64,000 nucleotides of DNA from Enterococcus termitis (GCF_001730305.1 NZ_MIJY01000046.1:124001-188000), one strand, 5' to 3'; positions 1 to 7,970 are shown, counted from the stretch's first letter. The notes: generated from the sequence alone by a model not told the origin. Numbers and translations are program-made.

Positions 1-148
1 GTTTCATCCGCTCTTAGATGTGGGTGAAACCGGAACAAAATGCCGACTGCTTTCGTCTTATTATTTAGCTGAATGCCAAAAATCTGGGTTGTTATTCTTA
101 GAATGACAGCCCAGATTCGTTGTTTTTTACAAAAGAACGACAAATTTG
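1..148. other. Upstream intergenic stretch or tail of an unseen gene
   Basis: No recognisable gene. Frame 2 is open from the window edge to a TGA at 104-106, giving 34 residues of unfamiliar sequence. Its stop lies inside the 5' half of the terminator hairpin at 81-117, so it may be chance or the tail of a gene cut by the window. A 9-bp hairpin (1-9 with 22-30) also lies here. Confidence 0.3.
81..128 (+). terminator. Intrinsic terminator upstream of nagY
   Basis: AATCTGGG (81-88) pairs with CCCAGATT (110-117). The interior also pairs around ATTCT/AGAAT, giving a stem of about 18 pairs with wobbles, followed by a T-run. It closes whatever transcription unit enters from the left edge. Confidence 0.7.
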
Positions 149-177
149 TTGACAAATGGTCTATATCTTTGTAAACT
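149..177 (+). promoter_or_regulatory. Sigma-A-type promoter upstream of nagY
   Basis: TTGACA (149-154), 17-bp spacer, TAAACT (172-177). A second candidate is an extended -10 (TGATATACT, 252-260) without a convincing -35. Either could drive nagY-nagE. Confidence 0.5.
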
Positions 178-194
178 ATCACTGTTAACAAAAC

Positions 195-208
195 GAATAG
201 CGTTTTCA
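195..208. promoter_or_regulatory. Candidate cre (CcpA) site
   Basis: Read on the minus strand, TGAAAACGCTATTC matches the cre consensus TGWAANCGNTNWCA at 12 of 14 positions. It lies just downstream of the 149-177 promoter, a roadblock position typical of carbon catabolite repression. Pattern match only. Confidence 0.4.
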
Positions 209-271
209 TGTGACTAGATAATACTAGGCATGGAAGAATTTCTTTAAAATATGATATACTCATATTTTGAC

Positions 272-323
272 GGGATTGTTCTATGCTTTTTTTGTTGTCT
301 TGGCACAGGAATGCGGACAATCT
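272..323 (+). promoter_or_regulatory. Candidate antiterminator-binding leader (RAT-like) of nagY
   Basis: GGGATTGTT (272-280) resembles the 5' part of ribonucleic antiterminator targets of BglG-family proteins. GATTGT can pair with ACAATC (317-322). I do not see the expected overlapping terminator with a T-run downstream, so this is tentative. CTTCTGCAGAAG (325-336), partly covering the ribosome binding site, is a perfect palindrome. Confidence 0.35.
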
Positions 324-346
324 ACTTCTGCAGAAGAGGAATGTTT

Positions 347-1180
347 ATGAAAATCAAAAAGGTGCTTAACCAAAATGCAGTACTTGTTGAAGATGTCGGA
401 CAGGAAAAAGTGGCTGTTGGCAAAGGCGTGGGATTTAACAAGAAGAAAAACGACTTATTATTCCCACAACAGGTGGAGCGAATGTTTGTGATGGAGCCGG
501 ATGGAGTAAAAAAACTTCAGGTTCTACTATCGCAAATAGACGAAAAGTATTTCTTTGTAACGGAAGAAATCATTGCTCATGCTGAAATGGTTTTAGGTGA
601 GAAACTGAATGAACATATCAATATCGGGCTAAGTGACCACATTGCATTTGCTGCTGAAAATATTCAAAATAACATTATTGTGCGAAATAAGCTCTTACAT
701 GAGATCGAGATTTTATATAGCGAAGAATTCGCAGTCGCGCAATGGGCAGTTGATTATTTAACGCAAACATTGGAAATTCCATTTAGCTATGATGAAGCAG
801 GATATATAGCGATCCATATTCATAGTGCTCGTAGTGGGCGAACGGATAACAGTAAAAGTATTCGTGAAGTCACCATTGTTTCAGAAATTATTCATTTAAT
901 CGAGCAAGAGTTAGGAATCAATATTCACGATGAAAAGATGAGCTTGAGTTATTCAAGGTTAGTCAATCATCTGCGCTTGTTTATTCATCGTTTTCAACAA
1001 AATCAATATGCAGTCTTGGATGATGAAATTTTAGATGTTGTCCGTAAGAAATACGCAGAAAGCTACGAGATTTCCAAAAAAGTTCAAGTTTTGTTAATGA
1101 GGAACTTTCACTATCAAGTTCCAAATGAAGAATTAGGTTATCTGGCGATTCATATTGAACGCTTGAGGATGACCAAATAA
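347..1180 (+). CDS. nagY: BglG/SacY-family transcription antiterminator, probably NagY
   Basis: An RNA-binding antiterminator of 277 residues. The N-terminal CAT RNA-binding domain (about 1-55, beginning MKIKKVLNQN) is followed by two PTS regulation domains with conserved histidines (PRD1 HINIGLSDH and AIHIHSA; PRD2 HLRLFIHRF and LAIHIER). In this family the PTS phosphorylates these histidines, and the active protein stops termination in the leader of PTS genes. The start at 347 is preferred over 341 because AGAGGA ends at 340, and over the in-frame 251 start, which would add an unrelated leader. nagE follows after 24 bp. The name rests on the enterococcal antiterminator-GlcNAc permease arrangement; a glucose-type GlcT is the alternative. 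Confidence 0.85.
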   Translation: MKIKKVLNQNAVLVEDVGQEKVAVGKGVGFNKKKNDLLFPQQVERMFVMEPDGVKKLQVLLSQIDEKYFFVTEEIIAHAEMVLGEKLNEHINIGLSDHIAFAAENIQNNIIVRNKLLHEIEILYSEEFAVAQWAVDYLTQTLEIPFSYDEAGYIAIHIHSARSGRTDNSKSIREVTIVSEIIHLIEQELGINIHDEKMSLSYSRLVNHLRLFIHRFQQNQYAVLDDEILDVVRKKYAESYEISKKVQVLLMRNFHYQVPNEELGYLAIHIERLRMTK

Positions 1181-1204
1181 AAGAATAAGGGGAGATACAA
1201 AAAA

Positions 1205-3193
1205 ATGAAAGCATACATGCAAAGAATGGGACGTTCATTGATGCTTCCTGTAGCCGTATTGCCGGCAGCAGCGATTTTAATGGGGATTGGTTACTGGATC
1301 GATCCAAATGTAATGACTGGATTAGGAGATCCGAATTTCTTATCTGTTTTCTTAGTTAAAGCAGGCGGCGCAATTATTGATAACTTACCAGTGCTATTTG
1401 CAGTTGGTTTAGCATTAGGCATGTCAAAAGACAAAGACGGAGCGGCTGCACTTAGTGGGCTTGTTGCCTTTTTGGTGGTAACGACATTACTTTCAAGTGC
1501 TGCAGTTGGCGCAATGAAAGGAATTCCTGTAGAACAAGTTGATCCAGCGTTTGCTAAAATCAGCAATGCCTTTATCGGTATTTTATCTGGTTTAATTGCA
1601 GCAGCGATGTACAACCGATTTAGTCAAGTGAAGCTGCCGATGGCTCTGTCATTTTTCAGTGGAAAACGATTAGTGCCGATCATGACAGCTTTAGCAATGT
1701 TAGTTGCTTCTGGCGTATTATTCTTTGTATGGCCAGTCGTATTCTCTGGCTTAGTAACATTCGGAGAGTCTATTTCTAAATTAGGTGCGGTCGGTGCAGG
1801 TCTTTATGGATTCTTTAACCGTCTATTGATTCCTACTGGATTACACCATGCTTTGAACTCTGTATTCTGGTTTGACGTAGCTGGTATCAACGATATCGGA
1901 AACTTCTTATCTGGTGCTGGTGAAAAAGGTGTTACTGGTATGTATCAAGCAGGATTCTTCCCAATGATGATGTTTGGTTTACCTGCTGGAGCATATGCGA
2001 TTTATCGTAACGCTCGTCCAGAAAAGAAAAAAGCAACAGCTTCATTGATGATCGCAGCAGCATTTGCTTCATTCTTTACTGGTATCACTGAACCTTTAGA
2101 ATTTTCATTTATGTTTGTTGCTTGGCCTTTATATGTTTTACATGCTGTTTTAACTGGTATTTCATTATTTATTTCAGCCATTTTCCAATGGACAGCAGGA
2201 TTTGCTTTCAGTGCTGGTTTAGTCGATTTCGTATTAAGTTTACGTAACCCGATTGCAAACCAACCATATATGTTGGTTGTTCAAGGTTTAGTAATGGCAG
2301 TTCTGTATTTCGTTGCATTTGACTTTGCCATCAAAAAATTCAACTTAATGACTCCAGGTCGTGAAGAAGGTGAAGGCGAAGAAACACCGGATGTTGCTAC
2401 AAGCGGAGATAACAAATTTGCAGTATTAGCAAGCAGAATCTACCAAGGTCTTGGTGGTGATGCAAACGTAACTTCTATCGATAACTGTACGACTCGTTTA
2501 CGTTTAACTGTCGCTGATACAAGTAAAGTTGATCAAGGAAAAATCAAAGCTACTGGCGTTCCGGGAGTGAAAGTGATTGATGATACGAATATTCAAGTAA
2601 TCGTTGGTACAGAAGTTCAGTTCGTTGCTGACGAAATGAATAAAATTCGTAATGGTGCTGCACCTGTTTCGGGTGAACCTGTAAAAAAGCCTGAGGTGAA
2701 AGAGGAAGCGCCAGTAACAACTGCAACTACGAAAGAAACTGAGCTGTTTTCTGTAGCAAACGGAAAAGTGATTCCAATTTCAGAAGTGCAAGATGATGTG
2801 TTCTCAGCTAAAATGATGGGTGATGGGTTTGCCGTGATTCCAACTGATGGAGAAGTAACGACTCCTGTCGCTGGTAAAATCACAAGTATTTTCCCAACAA
2901 AACATGCATTAGGCATTCAAACAGATTCTGGCATTGAAGTATTATTGCATATGGGCTTAGATACTGTTGAGTTAAAAGGTGCACCATTTACTTTACATGT
3001 AGAAGAAGGACAAGTGCTAAATCAAGGCGATAAAATCGCAACAATCGATTTAGCAGCACTTGAAGCTGCAGGTAAAAAATCTGATTTGATCGTTGTTTTC
3101 ACAAATCAAGATGTTGTTGAAAATTATGACCTAAGTAAATCTGGTCAAACAGCCGCAGCCAATGATCTTATTGGTAAAGTGACTGTAAAATAA
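1205..3193 (+). CDS. nagE: PTS sugar permease EIICBA, glucose/GlcNAc family (probably NagE)
   Basis: Single-chain phosphotransferase permease of 662 residues that imports and phosphorylates a hexose, probably N-acetylglucosamine. The membrane IIC domain (about 1-385) carries the GITEPLEF motif at 293-300. The IIB domain (about 405-485) has the phospho-acceptor Cys428 in NCTTRLRL. A Pro/Glu/Thr-rich linker follows, then the IIA domain (about 512-662) with His567 and His582 (LLHMGLD). The start has a GGGGAG site. It is co-transcribed with the antiterminator gene 24 bp upstream, and a terminator follows. The substrate is inferred from context; glucose or maltose permeases share the fold. Confidence 0.85.
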   Translation: MKAYMQRMGRSLMLPVAVLPAAAILMGIGYWIDPNVMTGLGDPNFLSVFLVKAGGAIIDNLPVLFAVGLALGMSKDKDGAAALSGLVAFLVVTTLLSSAAVGAMKGIPVEQVDPAFAKISNAFIGILSGLIAAAMYNRFSQVKLPMALSFFSGKRLVPIMTALAMLVASGVLFFVWPVVFSGLVTFGESISKLGAVGAGLYGFFNRLLIPTGLHHALNSVFWFDVAGINDIGNFLSGAGEKGVTGMYQAGFFPMMMFGLPAGAYAIYRNARPEKKKATASLMIAAAFASFFTGITEPLEFSFMFVAWPLYVLHAVLTGISLFISAIFQWTAGFAFSAGLVDFVLSLRNPIANQPYMLVVQGLVMAVLYFVAFDFAIKKFNLMTPGREEGEGEETPDVATSGDNKFAVLASRIYQGLGGDANVTSIDNCTTRLRLTVADTSKVDQGKIKATGVPGVKVIDDTNIQVIVGTEVQFVADEMNKIRNGAAPVSGEPVKKPEVKEEAPVTTATTKETELFSVANGKVIPISEVQDDVFSAKMMGDGFAVIPTDGEVTTPVAGKITSIFPTKHALGIQTDSGIEVLLHMGLDTVELKGAPFTLHVEEGQVLNQGDKIATIDLAALEAAGKKSDLIVVFTNQDVVENYDLSKSGQTAAANDLIGKVTVK

Positions 3194-3208
3194 GTTAGGT
3201 TAATTAAC

Positions 3209-3258
3209 AAAAGACAAAGTCGATTCTGATGGAATTTAGGCTTTGTCTTTTTGTTTTT
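3209..3258 (+). terminator. Terminator of nagY-nagE
   Basis: AAAAGACAAAG (3209-3219) pairs with CTTTGTCTTTT (3241-3251), followed by a T-rich run. Confidence 0.85.
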
Positions 3259-3453
3259 TTAAAGTACGTTTAATGTTTATTTTTTCTCTTCTTGCTTTAT
3301 TTTTTTTCTGTGCTATGGTTAAGATGTACTTGTTTTTTAGGAGGAGATTATCTTGCGTGAATAAAGCTGGACACAAAGAAGTGCCAGTTGATGATCATGT
3401 GGTTTCTTTGTGTCATATTGAGTAAATATGATGGAGAATAAGGAGATAAATCA

Positions 3454-3810
3454 ATGATTATTGTCAAAGGAAACAATCCAAGAAAGATCGAGAAGATTTG
3501 GGATTTAGTAAAAAGAGAACACACAGGTAAAAAAGTTGCAGTTATCGGATATTCTGGAGAGATTCCATATAATTTTATTCGAGCAAAACAAATGCCAGCC
3601 TATGAAACAATCACAAAACAGAATACACTTAACGACTTAACACGCTTTTTAAATGAAACAAAAAATAGATTTGAGGCAGTGATTCTTTACCTTGATTGCG
3701 AAATGCATATGATCGATTCAATAAAGGAATTGATTAAACCTTATCAAGAGAAATTTATTTTGACTGTTTATGATGAAAAGGAGCCTATACAAGTCGTTGA
3801 TGAACGGTAA
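3454..3810 (+). CDS. Conserved small protein of unknown function
   Basis: Not recognised. A 118-residue soluble protein with no signal peptide or membrane segment. It alternates short hydrophobic strands (KKVAVIGYSG, RFEAVILYLD, KFILTVYDE) with helices, suggesting a small Rossmann-like alpha/beta fold. The start is supported by AAGGAGAT. A 53-residue gene follows 12 bp later and both end at the terminator hairpins near 3984-4074, so the two form a small operon. Upstream, 3261-3453 holds only a weak possible 22-codon frame (GTG 3357 to TAA 3425) behind AGGAGG. Confidence 0.75.
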   Translation: MIIVKGNNPRKIEKIWDLVKREHTGKKVAVIGYSGEIPYNFIRAKQMPAYETITKQNTLNDLTRFLNETKNRFEAVILYLDCEMHMIDSIKELIKPYQEKFILTVYDEKEPIQVVDER

Positions 3811-3822
3811 GGTGGGAGAGAT

Positions 3823-3984
3823 ATGATGGAAAATACAGAGCAGTTGTTGGGACTGATCAAAAAATTTCAAACAGAGGAACTTTCTCTGGAGGACGCAATA
3901 GAACTACGTCGTTTATCCGCTGAATTTGCGAATGTATGCGGTGAAAATGTAGAACGCAAAATGGACCAATTTTATAAAAATTAG
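3823..3984 (+). CDS. Very small helical protein of unknown function
   Basis: A 53-residue frame below usual length cut-offs. Two adjacent ATGs (3823 and 3826) follow a GGTGGGAGAG ribosome binding site. The protein is charged and helical (contains LSLEDAIELRRL) with one cysteine and no membrane segment. It sits 12 bp after the 118-residue gene and its stop touches the first terminator stem, as expected for the last gene of an operon. Function unknown. Confidence 0.65.
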   Translation: MMENTEQLLGLIKKFQTEELSLEDAIELRRLSAEFANVCGENVERKMDQFYKN

Positions 3985-4074
3985 CTGTTTATCAGGATTT
4001 TGAAAACCTGATAAACAGCAGATTCTTACGAAGCAAGTTGTGATCAAACCTCAGCTTGTCTCGTAAGTTTTTTA
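3984..4074 (+). terminator. Double hairpin terminator
   Basis: Hairpin 1 is a perfect 13-bp stem (3984-3996 with 4007-4019). Hairpin 2 pairs CTTACGA (4025-4031) with TCGTAAG (4061-4067) and is followed by a T-run. The second probably terminates transcription, and the pair also faces the end of the convergent mannanase gene. Confidence 0.75.
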
Positions 4075-4095
4075 TTTAGTTTCATAAAAATAAAA

Positions 4096-5466
4096 TCAAC
4101 TGTAGACGCCATATTGAAGTTTGTTAACGGTAATTTTTTGTTCTTTAGCTGATACATGTACTTGATCAAGAAGGTCTAGTCTTCCGAAGTTAGAGATTAA
4201 ATCTGTATAAGAAAATTTGGCATAATAGCCACCAGAAGTTTGTCCCGTTTCACTGGGTGTGATTTTTACCCAAGTCGGTCCGCCAGACCAACTTTGCAAA
4301 CATAGTTCGATTGAATTCATTGTTCCAGTATATTCAACATAAAAATAACCATCTTTTTTTATATCAGATATGTTGATTGGTCCACCATTTTTATTGGTAG
4401 TTAGGCTTACTGCTTGGCCCCAAGGTTCAGCTGACTTGCTTCCGTAAAAATACTGGATATAATTATAGGAAGGGGAAGTTGTAGTGCCCGTAAAAATGGA
4501 TGCTTTTTTTGAGGTATTTTTAATGCCGTTCTCGTGGTATAGCAACGTTTCACCCCAACTTGTATATGAATTTCCATCAAAAGTTTCAGCAATATCTAAA
4601 TAAGCCAAATCAGCATTGTTGCCTTTCCAAGACCAGCCTAGATATCCGACCCCTTTTTGCTGTGAATAGTTCATAATAGTATTTTCATCCACATCGCCAT
4701 TACTATGTTCCGCACCAAATTCACCAATCACAACACTTAAGTTCTTATTTAGCACGTTGTCGATAGTTGATTTAATCGTTGCTTCATTTCCACCGGCATA
4801 TTCATACATATGAATAGAAAACAACGTATTTTTTAATGGATCTGACTGAAAAACTTCTGTTCCGTAATCTATAATAGATTGTGGATATTGCCCCCAACCA
4901 GCAGCGTCAACCATAATTGTGTTTTTGATACCAGCAGCACGAATTTTTGGTAAGGCTTGAATGTAGCCGTTTTTCCAGTTTTCACTATTCCATGCACCAG
5001 CCCATTCGTTAGCAACATTTAAGATCACGTATTTTTCATTACCAATCAGAATATCTTTTAATTCCAGCCAATAATCCACTGCCTTATTTAAATCAGCGAT
5101 GTTATCTGAACCCGTCGCGTCATGGATTTCTAAAATAGTCACAAGTTGATTCGCTTTTGCTTCTTCAACTAAACGTTTGACCTCTGACAATGAATCTTTC
5201 TGCCATTTTTGTCCATTTGACAAAACAAGACGAACAGTATTGGCTCCAGTGTTAGAAATCCCTTTCAAAGAAACGGTTGACTCATTTTTAAACCATGTAT
5301 GAGCGACATTGATTCCTCGCATTGTAAATTTTTGACCATTTGATTCGTAAAGAGTTGTTCCATCGACATAAAAACCATCAGAAGCAGCTTCTGCATTTTT
5401 GGGAACCAGCACTGTCAGTAAAAAAGTTAGGGCAAGCAATAAAGGGAAAACCATTTTGTTTTTCAT
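4096..5466 (-). CDS. Secreted GH5-family glycoside hydrolase, probable beta-mannanase
   Basis: 456 residues, exported. The signal peptide (about 1-27) has a Lys-rich start, a hydrophobic core and NAEA before the cut. The catalytic domain (about 30-325) begins GFYVDGTTLYESNGQKFTMR, typical of bacterial GH5 subfamily-8 mannanases. The acid/base is Glu154 in ANEW and the nucleophile is Glu249 in GEFG. A C-terminal beta-rich region (about 335-456, with an aromatic SWSGGPTW stretch) looks like a carbohydrate-binding module. GGAGG precedes the start. It is monocistronic and opposite in strand to its neighbours, consistent with an accessory polysaccharide-degrading gene. Cellulase is a less likely alternative. 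Confidence 0.85.
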   Translation of the reverse strand: MKNKMVFPLLLALTFLLTVLVPKNAEAASDGFYVDGTTLYESNGQKFTMRGINVAHTWFKNESTVSLKGISNTGANTVRLVLSNGQKWQKDSLSEVKRLVEEAKANQLVTILEIHDATGSDNIADLNKAVDYWLELKDILIGNEKYVILNVANEWAGAWNSENWKNGYIQALPKIRAAGIKNTIMVDAAGWGQYPQSIIDYGTEVFQSDPLKNTLFSIHMYEYAGGNEATIKSTIDNVLNKNLSVVIGEFGAEHSNGDVDENTIMNYSQQKGVGYLGWSWKGNNADLAYLDIAETFDGNSYTSWGETLLYHENGIKNTSKKASIFTGTTTSPSYNYIQYFYGSKSAEPWGQAVSLTTNKNGGPINISDIKKDGYFYVEYTGTMNSIELCLQSWSGGPTWVKITPSETGQTSGGYYAKFSYTDLISNFGRLDLLDQVHVSAKEQKITVNKLQYGVYS

Positions 5467-5492
5467 TTGATAACCTCCAAAGATAGTGAGTT

Positions 5493-5526
5493 GTAGTTAA
5501 CTATTCGTCGACTAATGAGTAACTAC
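5493..5526. repeat. 34-nt imperfect palindrome in the mannanase leader
   Basis: GTAGTTA (5493-5499) and TAACTAC (5520-5526) flank a near-symmetric interior centred on GTCGAC (5507-5512). It lies between the mannanase -10-like box and its start codon, where a repressor operator or mRNA hairpin would act. Confidence 0.5.
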
Positions 5527-5705
5527 GCTAAAATAATCAGTATAATTAATTAACTTTATATTATTTGGTTAATATACTACCATGATTAATAGCGGGATTC
5601 AAATAAAAGACTATACATTAAAATTAAAAAACAGTTCATTTTATTAGCGTGATAAATAATAATGAATTCCAGTTGAGTTGTTCAAATTGCTATTAAGCAG
5701 ATAAA

Positions 5706-5733
5706 TTGATTTTATTTAAAAAGAGTATATAAT
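5706..5733 (+). promoter_or_regulatory. Promoter of the second tuf gene
   Basis: TTGATT (5706-5711), 16-bp spacer, TATAAT (5728-5733). The CtsR-like operator begins 10 bp downstream. Confidence 0.65.
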
Positions 5734-5742
5734 TCAATTTAA

Positions 5743-5777
5743 GGTCAGGGAAGGTCAAAGATAACCTTCCATTGACC
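5743..5777 (+). promoter_or_regulatory. CtsR-like operator and leader hairpin before the tuf copy
   Basis: GGTCAGGGAAGGTCAAA (5743-5759) matches the CtsR heptad direct-repeat consensus RGTCAAANANRGTCAAA at all but two positions. It lies from about +3 of the predicted transcript. The same stretch forms an inverted repeat with ACCTTCC...TGACC (5764-5777), so it could also fold as a hairpin just upstream of the AGGAGG site. Pattern match only. Confidence 0.5.
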
Positions 5778-5802
5778 AATCAAAATAGGAGGTTTGTAAA
5801 TT

Positions 5803-6989
5803 ATGGCAAAACAACATTATGACAGAAGTAAACCCCATGTAAATATCGGCACGATCGGTCATGTCGATCATGGGAAAACAACATTGACCGCTGCAATCAC
5901 TACAGTATTAGGGAAAAAGGCCTTGCAAACCCGCAGGACTATGCTAGTATCGATGCAGCGCCAGAAGAAAGAGAACGCGGGATCACGATCAATACCGCTC
6001 ATGTGGAATACGAAACAGAAGCTCGCCATTATGCACATATCGATGCACCAGGACACGCAGATTATGTGAAAAATATGATCACAGGAGCTGCTCAAATGGA
6101 TGGCGCAATTCTTGTTGTATCAGCAACAGATGGTCCAATGCCACAAACAAGAGAACATATTTTATTGTCACGTCAAGTGGGTGTAAAGTACTTAATTGTT
6201 TTTCTTAATAAAACAGATTTAGTAGATGATGAAGAACTGATCGATCTAGTAGAGATGGAAGTTCGTGAATTACTAAATGAATATAATTTTCCTGGTGATG
6301 ATACACCGATCATTAAAGGCTCTGCCCTAAAAGCACTGCAAGGAGATCCAGAAGCTGAAGCTGCCATCATGGAATTGATGAAGACAGTTGATGAGTATAT
6401 CCCAACGCCTCAAAGAGATACAGATAAACCGTTGCTATTGCCTGTAGAAGATGTTTTTTCAATCACAGGAAGAGGCACTGTTGCATCTGGACGAATCGAT
6501 CGAGGCAAAGTCAGTGTGGGAGATGAAGTTGAAATTGTCGGGATCAAACCAGAAACACAAAAAGCAGTTGTAACGGGAATTGAAATGTTCCGTAAAACCT
6601 TGGATTACGGTGAAGCAGGAGATAATGTCGGGGTATTGTTACGTGGTATTACTCGTGACGAAATCGAACGCGGGCAAGTTATTGCTAAACCAGGTTCGAT
6701 CACTCCGCATACCAAGTTTGTTGCTGAAGTGTATGTTTTGACAAAAGAAGAAGGAGGGCGTCACACGCCATTCTTCACTAACTATCGACCACAATTTTAT
6801 TTCCGTACAACAGATGTTACTGGCGTGGTTGATTTGCCGGAAAATGTTGAAATGGTAATGCCGGGAGATAATGTCACCATAGATGTTGAATTGATCCATC
6901 CGATTGCTGTTGAAAAAGGAACAACATTTTCTATTCGTGAAGGCGGACGTACTGTCGGCTCTGGAATCGTCACAAAAATAAAAGAATAG
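5803..6989 (+). pseudogene. tuf: Second elongation factor Tu gene, interrupted by a one-base deletion
   Basis: Elongation factor Tu delivers aminoacyl-tRNA to the ribosome. The 5' frame (5803-6069, 88 residues) has the G1 motif GHVDHGKTT (19-27) but leaves the EF-Tu sequence after Lys39. The rest continues in another frame to 6989, intact through domains 2 and 3. The break is at GGG-AAAAA-GG (5911-5920): five A's where six would restore [12 protein letters not shown]. Repaired length would be 395 residues, normal for the family. The body is enterococcal-like and lacks the insertion seen in streptococcal EF-Tu near residue 40. The lone genomic context argues for an accessory second copy. A decayed gene, a sequencing error or a -1 slip (Lys AAG to AAA) are all possible. 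Confidence 0.85.
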
Positions 6990-7003
6990 TAATAATGTCC
7001 ATT

Positions 7004-7054
7004 AAGCGTGTGTTTCAAAGGCTGAAAAAGGTTTTTGACTCATACGCTTTTTTG
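7004..7054 (+). terminator. Terminator after the tuf copy
   Basis: AAGCGTGTG (7004-7012) pairs with CATACGCTT (7041-7049) with one wobble, followed by a T-run. Its 3' arm lies in the spacer of the next promoter. Confidence 0.75.
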
Positions 7055-7063
7055 GTGTATGAT
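7035..7063 (+). promoter_or_regulatory. Promoter of the PhzF-family gene
   Basis: TTGACT (7035-7040), 17-bp spacer, TATGAT (7058-7063), overlapping the preceding terminator. Confidence 0.65.
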
Positions 7064-7089
7064 ATGGGCTAAAAAAGGGGGAGAACCTT

Positions 7090-7965
7090 GTGGAATGTAC
7101 GGTTTTAAGAATTGATGCGTTTACTGAAACGCCAGGTCAAGGAAATCCTGCTGGAGTTGTCTTGGATGGAGATCGTTTTAGTACGGAAGATATGCAAAAA
7201 ATCGCAAAAAGGGTTGGGTACAATGAAACTGTTTTTTGCTGCACCAGTGAAAGTGCAGACGTTAAATTGAGGTATTTTACGCCAGGTCATGAAACGCCTC
7301 TATGTGGTCACGCGACCATGGGAAGTCTTTTTGCATTGTATCAAAATAAAGGATCTCGAAAACTTACGATCGAGACAGGCGCAGGACTGCTTCCAGTTTA
7401 TTACAACGATGAGTTAAATCAGCTGACAATGACACAGGCAACGCCTCGATTTATAGATTTTGAGGGAGATCAAGCGGCACTTTGTGCTAGTTTAGGCATT
7501 CAACTATCTGATTTAGACCATCATTTACCGATTAAATATGGAAATACAGGCTCTTGGACATTGATTTTGCCTGTCAAAGATGTGTCCGTTTTAGATGCGA
7601 TGAAACCAGATTCGAAACGATTTCCTGAACTATTGAAAGAGGTACCAAAGGCTTCGATCCATCCTATAACGATTCTTTCGCAAGATGAAGGAATCATGAC
7701 AGCACGCCATTTTTCATCTCCTTTTTCTGGAACAACAGAAGATTCTGTAACAGGTACCGCCTCTGGTGTTATGGGAGCGTATGCGTTGAACCATATTTAT
7801 CCAAAGGCTGAACGAAAAGAGTTGACCATTTTTCAAGGCAAACAAGTCAAAAAAGAAGGTCAAGTTCTTGTTCATGTCAGTAGAGGAATAAAAGGAGCAC
7901 ATACTGTTCAGATCACAGGTACAGCTTGTTTCAACGAAGCAATCAAGGTGGTTCTTGATGATTAA
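7090..7965 (+). CDS. PhzF-family isomerase/epimerase-like protein
   Basis: 291 residues with the two-lobed PhzF/diaminopimelate-epimerase-like fold. Family signatures are GNPAGVV (18-24), the likely catalytic glutamate in GYNETVF (Glu46), PLCGHAT (70-76) and the C-terminal glycine/serine-rich EDSVTGTASG. Members are cytosolic and act on small acidic or aromatic metabolites; the substrate here cannot be told. The GTG start at 7090 follows GGGGGAG. It has its own promoter and terminator, so it is monocistronic. Confidence 0.85.
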   Translation: MECTVLRIDAFTETPGQGNPAGVVLDGDRFSTEDMQKIAKRVGYNETVFCCTSESADVKLRYFTPGHETPLCGHATMGSLFALYQNKGSRKLTIETGAGLLPVYYNDELNQLTMTQATPRFIDFEGDQAALCASLGIQLSDLDHHLPIKYGNTGSWTLILPVKDVSVLDAMKPDSKRFPELLKEVPKASIHPITILSQDEGIMTARHFSSPFSGTTEDSVTGTASGVMGAYALNHIYPKAERKELTIFQGKQVKKEGQVLVHVSRGIKGAHTVQITGTACFNEAIKVVLDD

Positions 7966-7970
7966 AAAAG

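Larger units (their letters stand above)
5467..5802. other. Divergent intergenic region between mannanase and tuf copy
   Basis: No gene. On the mannanase side lies an imperfect palindrome (5493-5526, arms GTAGTTA/TAACTAC, centre GTCGAC) and a minus-strand -10-like TATACT (5539-5544). The middle, 5545-5705, is AT-rich and featureless to my eye. On the tuf side are the promoter and CtsR-like operator listed separately. Confidence 0.6.

Noticed and set aside
1-130. A structured RNA (such as the 3' end of RNase P RNA or tmRNA) at the left edge
   Set aside because: There are two hairpins, but none of the conserved sequences of these RNAs could be found. The second hairpin is simply a terminator.
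3243-3425. 60-residue open frame after nagE
   Set aside because: It begins in the T-run of the nagE terminator with a Phe/Leu-rich stretch read from T-rich DNA. At most its last 22 codons after AGGAGG could be real, and that is weak.
6003-6989. The downstream tuf frame as a separate short EF-Tu gene
   Set aside because: Its first ATG (6003) lies inside the G domain with no ribosome binding site, and the sequence upstream in the same frame is clearly EF-Tu back to the A-run.
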